Assembly (NCBI RefSeq): GCF_016123485.1
Contig: NZ_JADCKQ010000003.1
Span: 281,166 to 345,165, forward strand
Origin: Halocynthiibacter styelae
GTDB taxonomy: Bacteria > Pseudomonadota > Alphaproteobacteria > Rhodobacterales > Rhodobacteraceae
DNA: 64,000 bases
Reading direction: 5' to 3'
In this document: positions 34,823-44,062 of the stretch, in pieces
How positions within the stretch are numbered: the first letter of the stretch is position 1
How the letters are laid out: every line of letters begins with the position of its first letter
Notes under the pieces: generated by a model
What the model was told of the DNA's origin: nothing
What the model saw: only the letters and a program-made list of their open reading frames with translations
Databases searched by the model: none
Position numbers and translations under genes: made by a program

Positions 34823-37776
34823 GCGGACCAAACCGATTGAACGGCGGTCTGATTGATCGCAGAACTTCCGTAATCTTCAGCTTTGATGGCAAGACTTATC
34901 AGGGGCATGCCGGTGATACACTGGCCTCGGCACTGTTGGCAAATGACGTACGCCTGATGGGACGGTCGTTTAAATATCACCGTCCGCGCGGCGTGCTGAC
35001 AGCCGGATCAGAGGAACCAAATGCCCTGGTTGAATTGCGCAGCGGCGCGCGCCAGGAACCCAACACCCGGGCCACCGTGACTGAACTGTTTCACGGGCTG
35101 GAAGCCCGGTCTCAGAACCGTGGATTTTCGCTGAAATATGATTTTATGGCGATCAATGACCGGTTCAGCAACTTCCTGACCGCTGGGTTTTATTACAAGA
35201 CATTCATGTGGCCCCGGGCGTTTTGGGAAAAGCTGTATGAACCGATCATTCGCAAAGCGGCGGGGCTTGGCTCTGTTTCCTTTGAGGATGACCCGGATGT
35301 GTATGACAAGGGCTTTCTGCATTGTGACCTTCTGGTGATCGGGTCCGGCCCGGCCGGGCTGATGGCCGCTTTGACCGCAGGGCGTGCCGGTGCGCGGGTG
35401 ATCCTGGCGGAAGAAGATTTTATCACCGGTGGCCGCCTGAACGCCGAAACCCATACGGTTGATGACATGTCCGGCAGTGCCTGGGCACAGGCTGTGATGG
35501 CCGAGCTGACCAGCCTTGAAAACGTGCGGATCATGACGCGCACCACGGTGATCGGCGCGTTTGATCACGGGATTTACAGCGCGGTTGAACGGGTTTCTGA
35601 TCACCTGGCGATCCCGGAAAATGGCAAGCCACGTCAGATCCTCTGGCGGATCTATTCAAAACGTGCGGTGCTGGCTGCCGGTGCGACGGAGCGCCCGATT
35701 GCCTTTGAAAACAACGACCGTCCCGGTGTGATGATGGCGGGCGCTGTGCGGGCCTATGCCAATCGCTGGGCCGTGACCCCGCACCAACAGGTGGCCGTGT
35801 TCACGAACAATGATGACGGGCATCGCACCGCCGCGGATCTGATCGCAAAAGGTGTGGATGTAACCGGGGTCATTGACGTGCGTCCGGATGCGCCGAAGGT
35901 TGCCGGTGCTGAGCTGTTTGCCGGGGCGCAGGTTGTGAACAGCACCGGGCGTCTTGGGCTGAAATCGGTGCAGATCCGTCTGGCGAATGGTGAATTGCGT
36001 GACCTGCCTTGCGGGGCCCTTGCGGTGTCTGGCGGTTGGAACCCAAATGTGCATCTGACTTGTCACCAGAGAGGAAAACCCGTTTGGAATGAAACGCTTG
36101 CCGCATTTGTTCCCGGCGGGGAACTGCCAGTTGGCCTGTCCGCTGCAGGGGCTGCGAATGGGGGCCTGACGACGGCTGCGGCGTTGAAAGCCGGGGCAGG
36201 GGCCGCAGTTCAGGCCCTGTCGGATCTGGGCATTCAGGCGCAGATGCCGGATCTGCCCGAGGCAGAGGACACGCCGATTTCGCTGACGCCGTTCTGGTAT
36301 GTGAAAGAAGGCAAAGGCCGTGCCTGGATTGATCAGCAAAACGATGTCACGGTGAAAGATATCAAGCTGGCGCATCAGGAAAACTTCCGCTCTGTTGAGC
36401 ATCTGAAACGCTATACCACCCTGGGAATGGCGACGGATCAGGGCAAGACGTCGAACATGGGCGGGCTTGCGGTGATGGCGGAACTGACGGGGAAATCGAT
36501 CCCGGAAACCGGCACAACGATTTTCCGCCCGCCTTATACGCCCGTGTCCCTTGGGGCACTGGCCGGGCGTTCGGTTGGGAAGGAATTTCACCCAACCCGC
36601 GAAACGCCCAGCCATAAATGGGCTGCGGAGCAGGGCGCAGAATTTGTTGAAGTCGGCAACTGGCTGCGGGCGCAGTGGTTCCCGAAGGCGGGCGAAACCC
36701 ATTGGCGGCAGTCCGTGGATCGCGAGGTTCTTCAAACCCGGAAATCTGTTGGCATCTGTGACGTCACTACATTGGGCAAGATCGATGTGCAGGGCAAAGA
36801 TGCGGCAGCTTTCCTGAACAAGATTTACGCCAATGCTTTTGCAAAACTGCCCGTGGGCAAGGTGCGCTATGGCTTGATGCTGCGTGAAGATGGTATCGCC
36901 TATGATGACGGCACGGCGGCGCGCCTGGCAGAGGATCATTTTGTGGTCACAACCACCACAGCCAATGCGGTTCTGGTCTATCGCAATATGGAATTTGCGC
37001 GGCAATGTCTGTGGCCTGATCTGGATGTGCAGCTGATTTCCACCACCGAAGCCTGGGCGCAATATGCGGTTGCCGGCCCCAATGCGCGCAAGCTGTTGCA
37101 AAAGATCGTGGACCCGGAATTTGACATCTCAAACGACGCGTTCCCCTTTATGGCCTGTGGTGAAATCACCGTTTGCGGCGGATTGCGGGCGCGCCTTTTC
37201 CGGATCTCATTTTCCGGTGAATTGGCCTATGAAATCGCGGTGCCAACCCGTTACGGGGACGCGCTTATTCGCAAGTTAATGGAAGCGGGCGAAGAATTCG
37301 ATGTCGTGCCCTATGGCACCGAGGCCCTTGGCGTGATGCGTATTGAGAAAGGCCATGCGGCGGGCAATGAATTGAACGGGACAACATCGGCATTTAATCT
37401 TGGCATGGGGCGTATGGTCAGTAAGAAAAAAGACTGTATTGGCAACATTTTAAGTGAGCGTCCAGGGATGAATGAGGCGGGTGATTTGAACATCATTGGT
37501 CTGCGACCGGTCGATCCAAAAGATCCAATTCCTGCGGGGGCACATTTGATGAATGCAGATGGTGAAATATCAGCCAAAACCGATCAGGGCTATGTCACCT
37601 CTGCCGCGTATTCGCCGGTGCTGGGGTGTTCCATTGGTCTGGCCTTCCTGAAGGGCGGGGCGGATCGCATGGGGGAAATTCTGCGTGTGTCTAATCCGCT
37701 GGAAGGCACTGAAATCCGGGCGGAAGTTGTCAGCGCCCATTTTGTTGATCCGGAAGGGGAACGTCTTCGTGCTTAA
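34819..37776 (+). CDS. soxA: Sarcosine oxidase subunit alpha
   Basis: 985 aa, the usual length. The N-terminus has a 2Fe-2S-ferredoxin-like fold (ISF-type SFDGKTYQGHAGDTLASALL), then an NAD-binding Rossmann stretch LLVIGSGPAGLMAALTAGRA near residue 172. The C-terminal third is a GcvT-like folate domain (GICDVTTLGKIDVQG, EIAVPTRYGDAL, LGVMRIEKGH). It accepts the methyl group as 5,10-methylene-tetrahydrofolate and produces H2O2 with SoxB. Overlaps soxG by 8 bp. Confidence 0.93.
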   Translation: MSGPNRLNGGLIDRRTSVIFSFDGKTYQGHAGDTLASALLANDVRLMGRSFKYHRPRGVLTAGSEEPNALVELRSGARQEPNTRATVTELFHGLEARSQNRGFSLKYDFMAINDRFSNFLTAGFYYKTFMWPRAFWEKLYEPIIRKAAGLGSVSFEDDPDVYDKGFLHCDLLVIGSGPAGLMAALTAGRAGARVILAEEDFITGGRLNAETHTVDDMSGSAWAQAVMAELTSLENVRIMTRTTVIGAFDHGIYSAVERVSDHLAIPENGKPRQILWRIYSKRAVLAAGATERPIAFENNDRPGVMMAGAVRAYANRWAVTPHQQVAVFTNNDDGHRTAADLIAKGVDVTGVIDVRPDAPKVAGAELFAGAQVVNSTGRLGLKSVQIRLANGELRDLPCGALAVSGGWNPNVHLTCHQRGKPVWNETLAAFVPGGELPVGLSAAGAANGGLTTAAALKAGAGAAVQALSDLGIQAQMPDLPEAEDTPISLTPFWYVKEGKGRAWIDQQNDVTVKDIKLAHQENFRSVEHLKRYTTLGMATDQGKTSNMGGLAVMAELTGKSIPETGTTIFRPPYTPVSLGALAGRSVGKEFHPTRETPSHKWAAEQGAEFVEVGNWLRAQWFPKAGETHWRQSVDREVLQTRKSVGICDVTTLGKIDVQGKDAAAFLNKIYANAFAKLPVGKVRYGLMLREDGIAYDDGTAARLAEDHFVVTTTTANAVLVYRNMEFARQCLWPDLDVQLISTTEAWAQYAVAGPNARKLLQKIVDPEFDISNDAFPFMACGEITVCGGLRARLFRISFSGELAYEIAVPTRYGDALIRKLMEAGEEFDVVPYGTEALGVMRIEKGHAAGNELNGTTSAFNLGMGRMVSKKKDCIGNILSERPGMNEAGDLNIIGLRPVDPKDPIPAGAHLMNADGEISAKTDQGYVTSAAYSPVLGCSIGLAFLKGGADRMGEILRVSNPLEGTEIRAEVVSAHFVDPEGERLRA

Positions 37777-38329
37777 ACTGAAATCCATCACACCACTGGG
37801 GGCGGATGAGCCCCGCGTTGACCACTTTTCAGGTCTTACCATCACCGAGATTACAGGCCGGGCGCTTGTCTCTCTGACGGCGCGCAATGAACAGGCTGAC
37901 GTAACCCGTGACAAAGCCTGGACTCTCTTTGGCATTGATCTGCCGGATGTCAGCGTTTCCGTCGTTGGGAACACATATTCTGCCCTGTGGATTGGCCCGG
38001 AAAGCTGGATGATTGATGCGCCTTATGACGGCCATGAAGATCTGGCAGATCAGGTGAAAACCGCATTGGGCGATGCTGCGTCTGTTGTGGAACAGACAGA
38101 TGGCTGGTGCCGCTTTGATCTGGACGGATCAGCGGTGACAGCGGTGCTGGAACGACTGTGCAACGCCGATGTGGCACGGATGCAATCCGGGGACGTGACA
38201 CGGACACAAATCCATCACCTGGGATGTTTCCTGTGGCACTGTGACGGTGGTTTCGCGGTGATTGGTCCACGATCCTCTGCAAAGTCCCTGCACCACGGTT
38301 TAACCGAAGCGGCGCAATCCGTTTGCTGA
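37769..38329 (+). CDS. soxG: Sarcosine oxidase subunit gamma
   Basis: 186-aa SoxG-type protein: LWIGPESWMIDAP and CRFDLDGSAVTAVLERLCNADV are typical. GTG at 37769 is taken as start because it overlaps the soxA stop by 8 bp and lets translation couple; upstream in-frame codons lie deep inside soxA. Its stop lies 5 bp from the convergent GlxA regulator gene, with no room for a separate terminator. Confidence 0.88.
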   Translation: MLKLKSITPLGADEPRVDHFSGLTITEITGRALVSLTARNEQADVTRDKAWTLFGIDLPDVSVSVVGNTYSALWIGPESWMIDAPYDGHEDLADQVKTALGDAASVVEQTDGWCRFDLDGSAVTAVLERLCNADVARMQSGDVTRTQIHHLGCFLWHCDGGFAVIGPRSSAKSLHHGLTEAAQSVC

Positions 38330-38333
38330 CAAT

Positions 38334-39324
38334 ATCAGACTGATGGCAGGCAACTGCCGTCGGTCACGCGGAAACTGTTGTGGTTTTTCCGATCATCCTG
38401 CGGTGAGACGCCGTAAACTTCCTTATAGTGGTTCAGCATGGGGGAGGTGGATGAATAGCCAACGGAATAGGCAATCTCGGTGATGGTATCGCTGGAATAG
38501 AGCACCAGTTGCCGGGCTTGTTTCAGACGTAGAAGACGGTAGTATTTCAGAGGACTTTCGCCTGTGGCGCGCCGAAAGCTCCGTTCCAGGCTGCGCGTTG
38601 ACATATTGACGGCTGCGGCCACATCTCTGATCTGGACCGGGTCTTCAATATGTTCTGCAAACATCTGAATCGCCTTTGTGACCTGCTTTGGCATCGTGTC
38701 TGTTGTGGTCGCGGTGGTCAGGGACGGGGTCTTTTGCGAAACCTCACCCGTGCGTACAAATGGATGCTGAAACCAGCAGGCCACTTCGGTCATAATTTCC
38801 GCACCCAGGGCTTTCTCGATCAGACTTAACATCAGGTCGAAAACCGCCGCTGCCCCCGCGACAGTCAGGCGCTGGTCGCCCTCACAGATCACCGTTTTAA
38901 CGGGTGTGCTGTCGGGAAATTCAGCCGAAAAAGCAGCGTCATAGCACCAGTGCACGGACACCGGATGGCCTTTCATCAGCCCCGTTCGGGCCAGGGGAAA
39001 GATCCCACCGCTGAACGCACCGATGGAATGGCCTTCGCGCAGGTGGCGTTGCAGAAATGCCGTCGCTTTGGCGTCATTGGCAAATGTCCCGGCGGGGCTT
39101 GAGGTCAGAAAAATGTGATCCAGATCTGTTGTGTCCGCCATCACGCGATCGGGCGCAAAAACCACCCCGGCGGATGAGGTGACCGGCGCCCCGGTTTCGC
39201 CCAGAACATGCCAGCGAAAGGTTTCAGTGCCCGAGATTTCATTCGCCGCGCGCAGAGGCTCAATCGCCGAGGTCAGGCAGGCCATGGGAAAGTCCGGAAA
39301 AATGAGAAAGCCAAGGGTTACTGT
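38334..39324. repeat. Direct repeat copy 2 (991 bp, GlxA regulator coding region)
   Basis: Second copy of the repeat at 9860-10850, same orientation and no gaps. It brackets a 28.5-kb catabolic region, so homologous recombination between the copies could delete or tandemly amplify it. Confidence 0.93.
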
Positions 39325-39333
39325 TTTACTCAT
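38335..39333 (-). CDS. GlxA-family AraC-type regulator (copy 2)
   Basis: 332-aa near-duplicate of the 9861 gene: DJ-1/PfpI-like sensor domain plus AraC HTH. It differs only at Ile for Val in AEHIEDP, Ala for Thr in DRVMADTT and Lys for Asp at residue 3. It lies convergent to soxG and 12 bp after the GntR gene, so it is probably transcribed with GntR and the EutA-like gene. SouR/GbdR relatives respond to sarcosine or dimethylglycine, which fits the position beside soxBDAG. Start ATG 39333 matches copy 1; GTG 39342 is an alternative. Confidence 0.9.
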   Translation of the reverse strand: MSKTVTLGFLIFPDFPMACLTSAIEPLRAANEISGTETFRWHVLGETGAPVTSSAGVVFAPDRVMADTTDLDHIFLTSSPAGTFANDAKATAFLQRHLREGHSIGAFSGGIFPLARTGLMKGHPVSVHWCYDAAFSAEFPDSTPVKTVICEGDQRLTVAGAAAVFDLMLSLIEKALGAEIMTEVACWFQHPFVRTGEVSQKTPSLTTATTTDTMPKQVTKAIQMFAEHIEDPVQIRDVAAAVNMSTRSLERSFRRATGESPLKYYRLLRLKQARQLVLYSSDTITEIAYSVGYSSTSPMLNHYKEVYGVSPQDDRKNHNSFRVTDGSCLPSV

Positions 39334-39345
39334 GATCGGCACGGA

Positions 39346-40062
39346 TTACGGGTTTCTGGGCGCAGGGTGATCGGTATCTTCCAGAAGATGTTCCCGGATC
39401 CGTTCAAATCCGTATCCGATGTGGACGCGTTGCAGATATCCGAAGGCCGCCAGATCGTCTTGTTCCAACGCTGTCACCAGATCTTTCAGCTCCAGGACAA
39501 AACCGGCTGCCGCGTCATCGCCGACGATGGATGCAACGCGATACCAGGTGCTGGCTGCAAGATAGTAAGATTGGCGCCAGAAGGATTGCAGTAGTGAATT
39601 ACCGATCAACCCGGCCACCAGATTGTGCAGGCGGTGATTAAGTTCCACATAGCGGCGCGGCGAAAAATCAGCCTGAAGATCAATCGCATCCGCCAGCAGG
39701 GCGCGTGCCAGCGCACATGTGCCTTCCTCAATCGGGGCAGGGGACATGACGCCGATCAACGTCGCCATATGCAGGCGGATTTCATAGACATGTCGGATCG
39801 TTTCAGCCGAAAGTTCGATCACAACCGTGCCAACCCCATTGCGCGTTTCAACAAGGCCCAGGTGTTGAATACGGCTGATCGCATCCCGCACGGGGGTACG
39901 GCTGACACCGAATTCCGCGGCAAGCCCTGCTTCTTTCAGCTGTGTGCCCGGCGGGTATTCCCGAAAACAAATCCGACGGATGATTTCGGACTGCATATCA
40001 TCAACTGTGACCTTGCGCGTGTCTGCTGTATGCAGCTCATCCGAGTGTTCGGAAACTGTCAT
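39346..40062 (-). CDS. GntR-family (FCD) transcriptional regulator
   Basis: 238 aa with winged HTH (GLAAEFGVSRTPVRDAISRI) and an FCD effector domain. The start is placed at 40062 (MTVSEHSD) because the strong AAAGGGGGG site directly precedes it; longer frames lack one and overlap the neighbour's end. Lies between the EutA-like gene and GlxA copy 2, all on the minus strand. It likely regulates the TRAP operon at 41 kb through the AGCTGT-GT-ACAGCT site upstream of that operon. Confidence 0.88.
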   Translation of the reverse strand: MTVSEHSDELHTADTRKVTVDDMQSEIIRRICFREYPPGTQLKEAGLAAEFGVSRTPVRDAISRIQHLGLVETRNGVGTVVIELSAETIRHVYEIRLHMATLIGVMSPAPIEEGTCALARALLADAIDLQADFSPRRYVELNHRLHNLVAGLIGNSLLQSFWRQSYYLAASTWYRVASIVGDDAAAGFVLELKDLVTALEQDDLAAFGYLQRVHIGYGFERIREHLLEDTDHPAPRNP

Positions 40063-40128
40063 TTTGCCCCCCTTTGTTTCAGAAGAACCTATTTGAAAGC
40101 GGATGTGAGAGAAAGTTAAATTCTCCAT

Positions 40129-40908
40129 TCAGTGATCTCGCAACAGGATGCCGTATCCGTCGATCCGGTCGGTGATTCCGGCGCGCTGCAGAACGTCCCA
40201 CATCATGGCTTGGTTAGAACAAATAACTGGTTTTCCAAGTTTTTGTTCGAGTTCATCAATGATTTCCACAGATCTTAATGCACCACAACTGATGAACAGA
40301 GCATCTGAATCCGCCGTGTCGACAGCGCTTGCAAATTCTGCAAGATACTGCGGATTGACGCGGATCATGTCGCTGTCTTTTTCCAGATTAAGACCCTGGA
40401 TACGGGTGATTTTAAGTCCCCGGGCGGACATATAATCCGCTTCCTGCTGGTTGATTTCGTCCAGATAAGGCGTTGCAACGGAGATCTTACGGGCGCCAAT
40501 GACGTTCAGCGCGTTCATCACAGCGGTGATAAGAGAGGTCGTTTTTGCGTTGGGCGCGCCTTTTTTCAGCTTAGCGAAAACATTTTCCTCACCGATCACA
40601 AGGCTGCCGGATGTGCAGGCGTAACAGATGACATCAAGGCTGCCATCGGGCAACAGGGTTGATGCGGCACGGGCCAGATCATCCGCGTGACGGGTCAGGC
40701 TTTCAACGGTGATGGAATCCGGAATGGCCGCCCGGGCGAAATGTATTCCGACCCCTTCCGGGCGCAGAAGAAGCACATCATCTTCGATGGTTTGTTCTGT
40801 TGCGAGCAGCACAAACCCCAATTTCGCACGGGTATGACGCCCCGCATCAAGCATGCCATCTGATTGTGGGTTTTGAGTAAGCTGTATGCACTTATTCGAT
40901 TTTGACAT
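40129..40908 (-). CDS. EutA/maleate isomerase-like (Asp/Glu racemase superfamily) protein
   Basis: 259-aa member of the arylmalonate decarboxylase/maleate isomerase superfamily. The two active-site cysteines appear in YACTSGSLVIGEE (about residue 96) and FISCGALRSVEIID (about 206), with KPVICSNQAMMWD near the end. Sequence style matches EutA of ectoine utilisation clusters. Substrate is not certain. Divergent from the TRAP operon and co-directional with GntR and GlxA copy 2; reading frame intact, unlike several genes on the other side. Confidence 0.82.
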   Translation of the reverse strand: MSKSNKCIQLTQNPQSDGMLDAGRHTRAKLGFVLLATEQTIEDDVLLLRPEGVGIHFARAAIPDSITVESLTRHADDLARAASTLLPDGSLDVICYACTSGSLVIGEENVFAKLKKGAPNAKTTSLITAVMNALNVIGARKISVATPYLDEINQQEADYMSARGLKITRIQGLNLEKDSDMIRVNPQYLAEFASAVDTADSDALFISCGALRSVEIIDELEQKLGKPVICSNQAMMWDVLQRAGITDRIDGYGILLRDH

Positions 40909-40931
40909 ATATTTATCTAATTTTTCTTCAT

Positions 40932-40962
40932 TTGACAGGCTAGAGCTGTGTACAGCTAATAC
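40932..40962 (+). promoter_or_regulatory. Promoter with embedded GntR-type operator
   Basis: TTGACA (40932-40937) and TAATAC (40957-40962) are 19 bp apart and enclose a perfect AGCTGT-GT-ACAGCT inverted repeat (40944-40957). A repressor bound there would block the TRAP operon promoter. The adjacent GntR is the likely binder. Confidence 0.6.
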
Positions 40963-41033
40963 ATATTTGCGTGAACCGAATCAAGAGCTGAGGCGGTGAA
41001 ACGCGAAATGCATCAATATGGGGAGGAGCCATT

Positions 41034-42038
41034 ATGCGGCTGAATACTCTGATCAACACCGGCGCGGCTGCGCTGGCTCTGTCACTCTCAACGGCACCTG
41101 CGGTTCAGGCGGAAGAGATCATTCTCGGCCACGTCATGGACACACAACACATCTTCCATTCTGTGTCTGAAAAGTTCACAGCATGCCTTGACGAATTGTC
41201 CGGTGGCACAATGCTCGTGGCCTATCACCCGGGCGGTGATCTCGGTGACTGGACATCGATCGTTGAACAGGTCGCACAGGGCGCTGTGCAGATGACCATG
41301 TCCTGGAACCATTCAGAACTTGACCCGCGTTGGGACGTTTCTGTTCTTGGTTACCTTGCCAATGACTGGGAATCCGGCCGCGAAATTTATGGCCCCGGGT
41401 CTGTCATGATGGACGTCTATAATGAAATTATGGGCGATCTGAATATGGTTCTTCTGGGCACTAATCCAACAGATTTCACCGGCTTTGTTGTCCGTGAAGG
41501 TGTTGATACCCCAGTAGATTTCCCCGGCGATGCGGATGGTTTCAAAATGCGTGTGCCAGGCATGCCAATGTCGATTGAACGTTACCAGGCAACCGGTTTC
41601 TCTGCTGTGCCAATGGCGTTTTCTGAGGTGCATACAGCACTGCAGACCGGCGCGATTGATGGCCGGGCGTATTCCCCGCCCTCAGAAGTGCTGCTGTTCA
41701 AAGATGTTCTGAGCTCTTACGTGTTCACCCGTGAAAATTTTGAACACACCTTCTGGACTGCCAACAAACAGTGGTTTGAAGGTCTGACCGAAGAACAGCA
41801 GGGCTGGGTGCGTACCGCAGCAGACGAAGCTGTGACGTGGGCCTGGGAAAACGCCGAAGCAGAAAGCGCTGGCTGGTTCAAACAGATCCAAGAGGCTGGA
41901 ATTGAGGTTGTAGAACTGTCCCCTGAACAGCTGGCTGCATACCGCGAAACCGTTGTTTCTGTTGAATACCCCTACATGGAAGCTGTTCTTGGTGCTGAGC
42001 TGATGGGCCAGATCAAAGCGGCCGCTGGTGTTGAGTAA
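41034..42038 (+). CDS. dctP: TRAP transporter substrate-binding protein, second operon
   Basis: 334-aa periplasmic protein with a signal peptide ending near residue 26 (LSTAPAVQAEE) and DctP features (MRVPGMPMSIERYQATGF, ALQTGAIDGRAYSPPSE, NKQWFEGLTEEQQGW). GGGGAGGAG precedes ATG. It should feed the DctQM permease encoded next, but those genes carry frameshifts, so the binding protein may be an orphan. Ligand unknown; EutA/creatinase-like neighbours suggest a nitrogen-containing solute. Confidence 0.9.
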   Translation: MRLNTLINTGAAALALSLSTAPAVQAEEIILGHVMDTQHIFHSVSEKFTACLDELSGGTMLVAYHPGGDLGDWTSIVEQVAQGAVQMTMSWNHSELDPRWDVSVLGYLANDWESGREIYGPGSVMMDVYNEIMGDLNMVLLGTNPTDFTGFVVREGVDTPVDFPGDADGFKMRVPGMPMSIERYQATGFSAVPMAFSEVHTALQTGAIDGRAYSPPSEVLLFKDVLSSYVFTRENFEHTFWTANKQWFEGLTEEQQGWVRTAADEAVTWAWENAEAESAGWFKQIQEAGIEVVELSPEQLAAYRETVVSVEYPYMEAVLGAELMGQIKAAAGVE

Positions 42039-42045
42039 GTAACCC

Positions 42046-42077
42046 GCAAATGCGTGCAGTTATCTGTGCGCATTTGC
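42046..42077 (+). terminator. Intercistronic hairpin after second dctP
   Basis: Perfect 9-bp stem GCAAATGCG / CGCATTTGC with a 14-nt loop, followed by CTTTTCC. Same location as the hairpin after the malonate dctP. Confidence 0.65.
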
Positions 42078-42095
42078 CTTTTCCGGGAGGGGAAA

Positions 42096-42706
42096 ATGTC
42101 TAAGGAGCTTCTGCACACCGATAGTCTGAGCGACGTCAGCGTGCCCGAACCGATCGTGCCGGTTCCGGGGCGCGACAATGCCAGCGCACCGGTCTATCGT
42201 TCACTGGGTTGGGTTTATTATATTGACAACAAACTGGCCTGGCTGATGCGTGCCACCATGTTTACTGCCATGATACTGCTGGGCCTTCTGATGGCCGCAC
42301 AGGTGTTCATGCGCTATGTGATTTCGCTGCCTTTCCTGGGCATGGAAGAAATGGCACCGATGCTGGCAGTCTGGATCTATTTCATTGGCATGGCCTATTG
42401 TTCGCGGGAACGCGACCATATCGAAGGTGGCGTGATGACGCTGCTGACACAGAACCGCAATATCCTGTTGGGCCTGCGCCTGCTTGGTTCGGTGATCTGT
42501 TTCGTTGCTTTGATCATTTTCCTGAAGTTTGGCTATGATTTTGCGTCGTTCAATATCCAGGTGAACCGCAAAAGCACCTATATGCCCTGCCCAAATATTT
42601 GTGGGATTTCAGCATGATATTCGGCCTTGGCCTGATGGTTTTCTATATGGCGCTGCAGATCTTCCTGGAAGCGCGCGCCTTGTTCACCGGTAAAGGAGGC
42701 GAATGA
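42096..42706 (+). pseudogene. dctQ: DctQ small permease gene with a frameshift
   Basis: Frame from ATG 42096 (ribosome site GGGAGGGG) encodes a normal DctQ protein with four membrane segments up to NRKSTYMPCP. A one-base loss near 42588 then leads to an early stop at about 42617. In the restored frame the protein continues CPKYLWDFSMIFGLGLMVFY to a GGE ending at 42706, exactly 1 bp before the dctM ATG. The loss removes the last helix, so the subunit is probably inactive. A sequencing error remains possible. Confidence 0.8.
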
Positions 42707-42707
42707 C

Positions 42708-44062
42708 ATGACGTTCTTTTTCGTCGCAATTCTGCTTATTGTATTGCTGCTGCTGATCGAGGTGCCCGTCGGGTTCGCCTTTGGTGTTGGCGCGCTTGTA
42801 TAGGCTATCTTCTGGGAACAGATGTGTCTTTCCATACAGGGTTTGGCTATACGCAGGTCAGCGCGTTTTCCCTGTTGGCGATCCCGCTGTTCATTCTGTC
42901 GGGCACGCTTATGAGCGCTTCGGGCATATCTGAACGTTTGCTGGATTTCGTGAATTCTTTTGTCGGCCGCTTTAAGGGCGGTCTGGGTGCTGTGACCGTT
43001 TTGACTTGCGCGATGTTTGGCGCGATTTCCGGGTCCGCCTCTGCCGCGATTGGCAAGATCATGGTGCCGCGCATGATTAAAGAAGGCTACCCCCCGGGTC
43101 ATGCAACTGCACTTGTGGCGGTGTCTTCTGTGCTGGCGCTGATGATTCCGCCAAGTATTCCGATGATTGTGTTTGCAATCGCGATCCGTGAATCTGTGCC
43201 CAAGTGTTTTCTGGCGACCATGGGGCCTGGTGTTCTGCTGGCGCTGATCTATTGCTGGCTAAATTTCTGGTTCCTGCGCAAGAATGACACGATCACGGTG
43301 GATGCACCTTTGTCGCCCCGCGAAACGATCTGTGACATTGCCCAAACCAGGAAACGTGCCAGCCTTGCGATCCTGAAGCCTGTGATTGTTCTGGGCGGGA
43401 TTTACAGTGGCATTGCCACCCCGACCGAAGCGGGCTCGGTTGCGCTGGTCTATACGCTGATTGTCGGGATCCTGATTTACCGCACGCTGCCGTTTGAAAA
43501 TCTGTTCAACTCAACAGTTGAGGCCGCATGCCTGATGGGTTCCATCATCATGGTGCTGTTCTTCCTGTTCATCATGAGCCGCGGCATGGTTCTGGCAAAA
43601 GTACCGACGCAATTCGCAGATATCCTGCTGTCGATCTCTGACAATAAAATCGTCATTCTGCTGTTGATCAACCTGCTTTTGCTGATCATGGGTATGATCA
43701 TTGATGATGTGTCCGGCGGTGTTCTGGCGGCGATTATCCTGTTGCCTGTCACGCAGCAAATCGGGTTGGATCCGGTCCATTTTGCGGCGATTGTCGGGAC
43801 AAATCTGGGCCTTGGGGATATTTCCCCGCCCTGTGCGCCGCTGCTTTACATGGCTGGTGGTGTCACAAAACAGCCCCTGTCGACCTATGTTGGTCCCACC
43901 ATGAAGTTCCTGCTGCTCGGTCACCTGCCGATGGTCTTCATCGTGACTTTCATCCCGTCGGTTGCGCTGTTCCTGCCAGGCCTGCTTCTGTTTGCCGTTC
44001 ACATGGATCGCAAGGCGGTCCGGATTGAACAAACCAACACAAAAGGAGACCTCCATGCTTGA
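42708..44062 (+). pseudogene. dctM: DctM large permease gene with a frameshift
   Basis: ATG 42708 encodes a typical DctM start (31 codons to FAFGVGALV) and then hits TAG at 42801. A one-base deletion there explains it, since the next frame continues GYLLGTDVSFHTGFGYTQ and runs intact to 44062 through LTCAMFGAISGSASAAIGKI and LGLGDISPPCAPLLYMA. The whole gene would be a normal 12-helix TRAP permease. Reinitiation could yield only an N-truncated, probably non-functional protein. Overlaps the M24 gene by 8 bp. Confidence 0.83.

Noticed and set aside
35656..37101. 481-codon open frame antisense to soxA
   Set aside because: It lies entirely opposite a well-conserved soxA. Its His/Arg/Pro-rich content is typical of a mirror frame and no start signal or homology is visible.
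42580..42810. Programmed frameshifting in the dctQ and dctM genes
   Set aside because: No slippery heptamer or downstream pseudoknot-like structure is evident at 42588 or 42801. The homologous genes at 27.9-29.8 kb need no shift.
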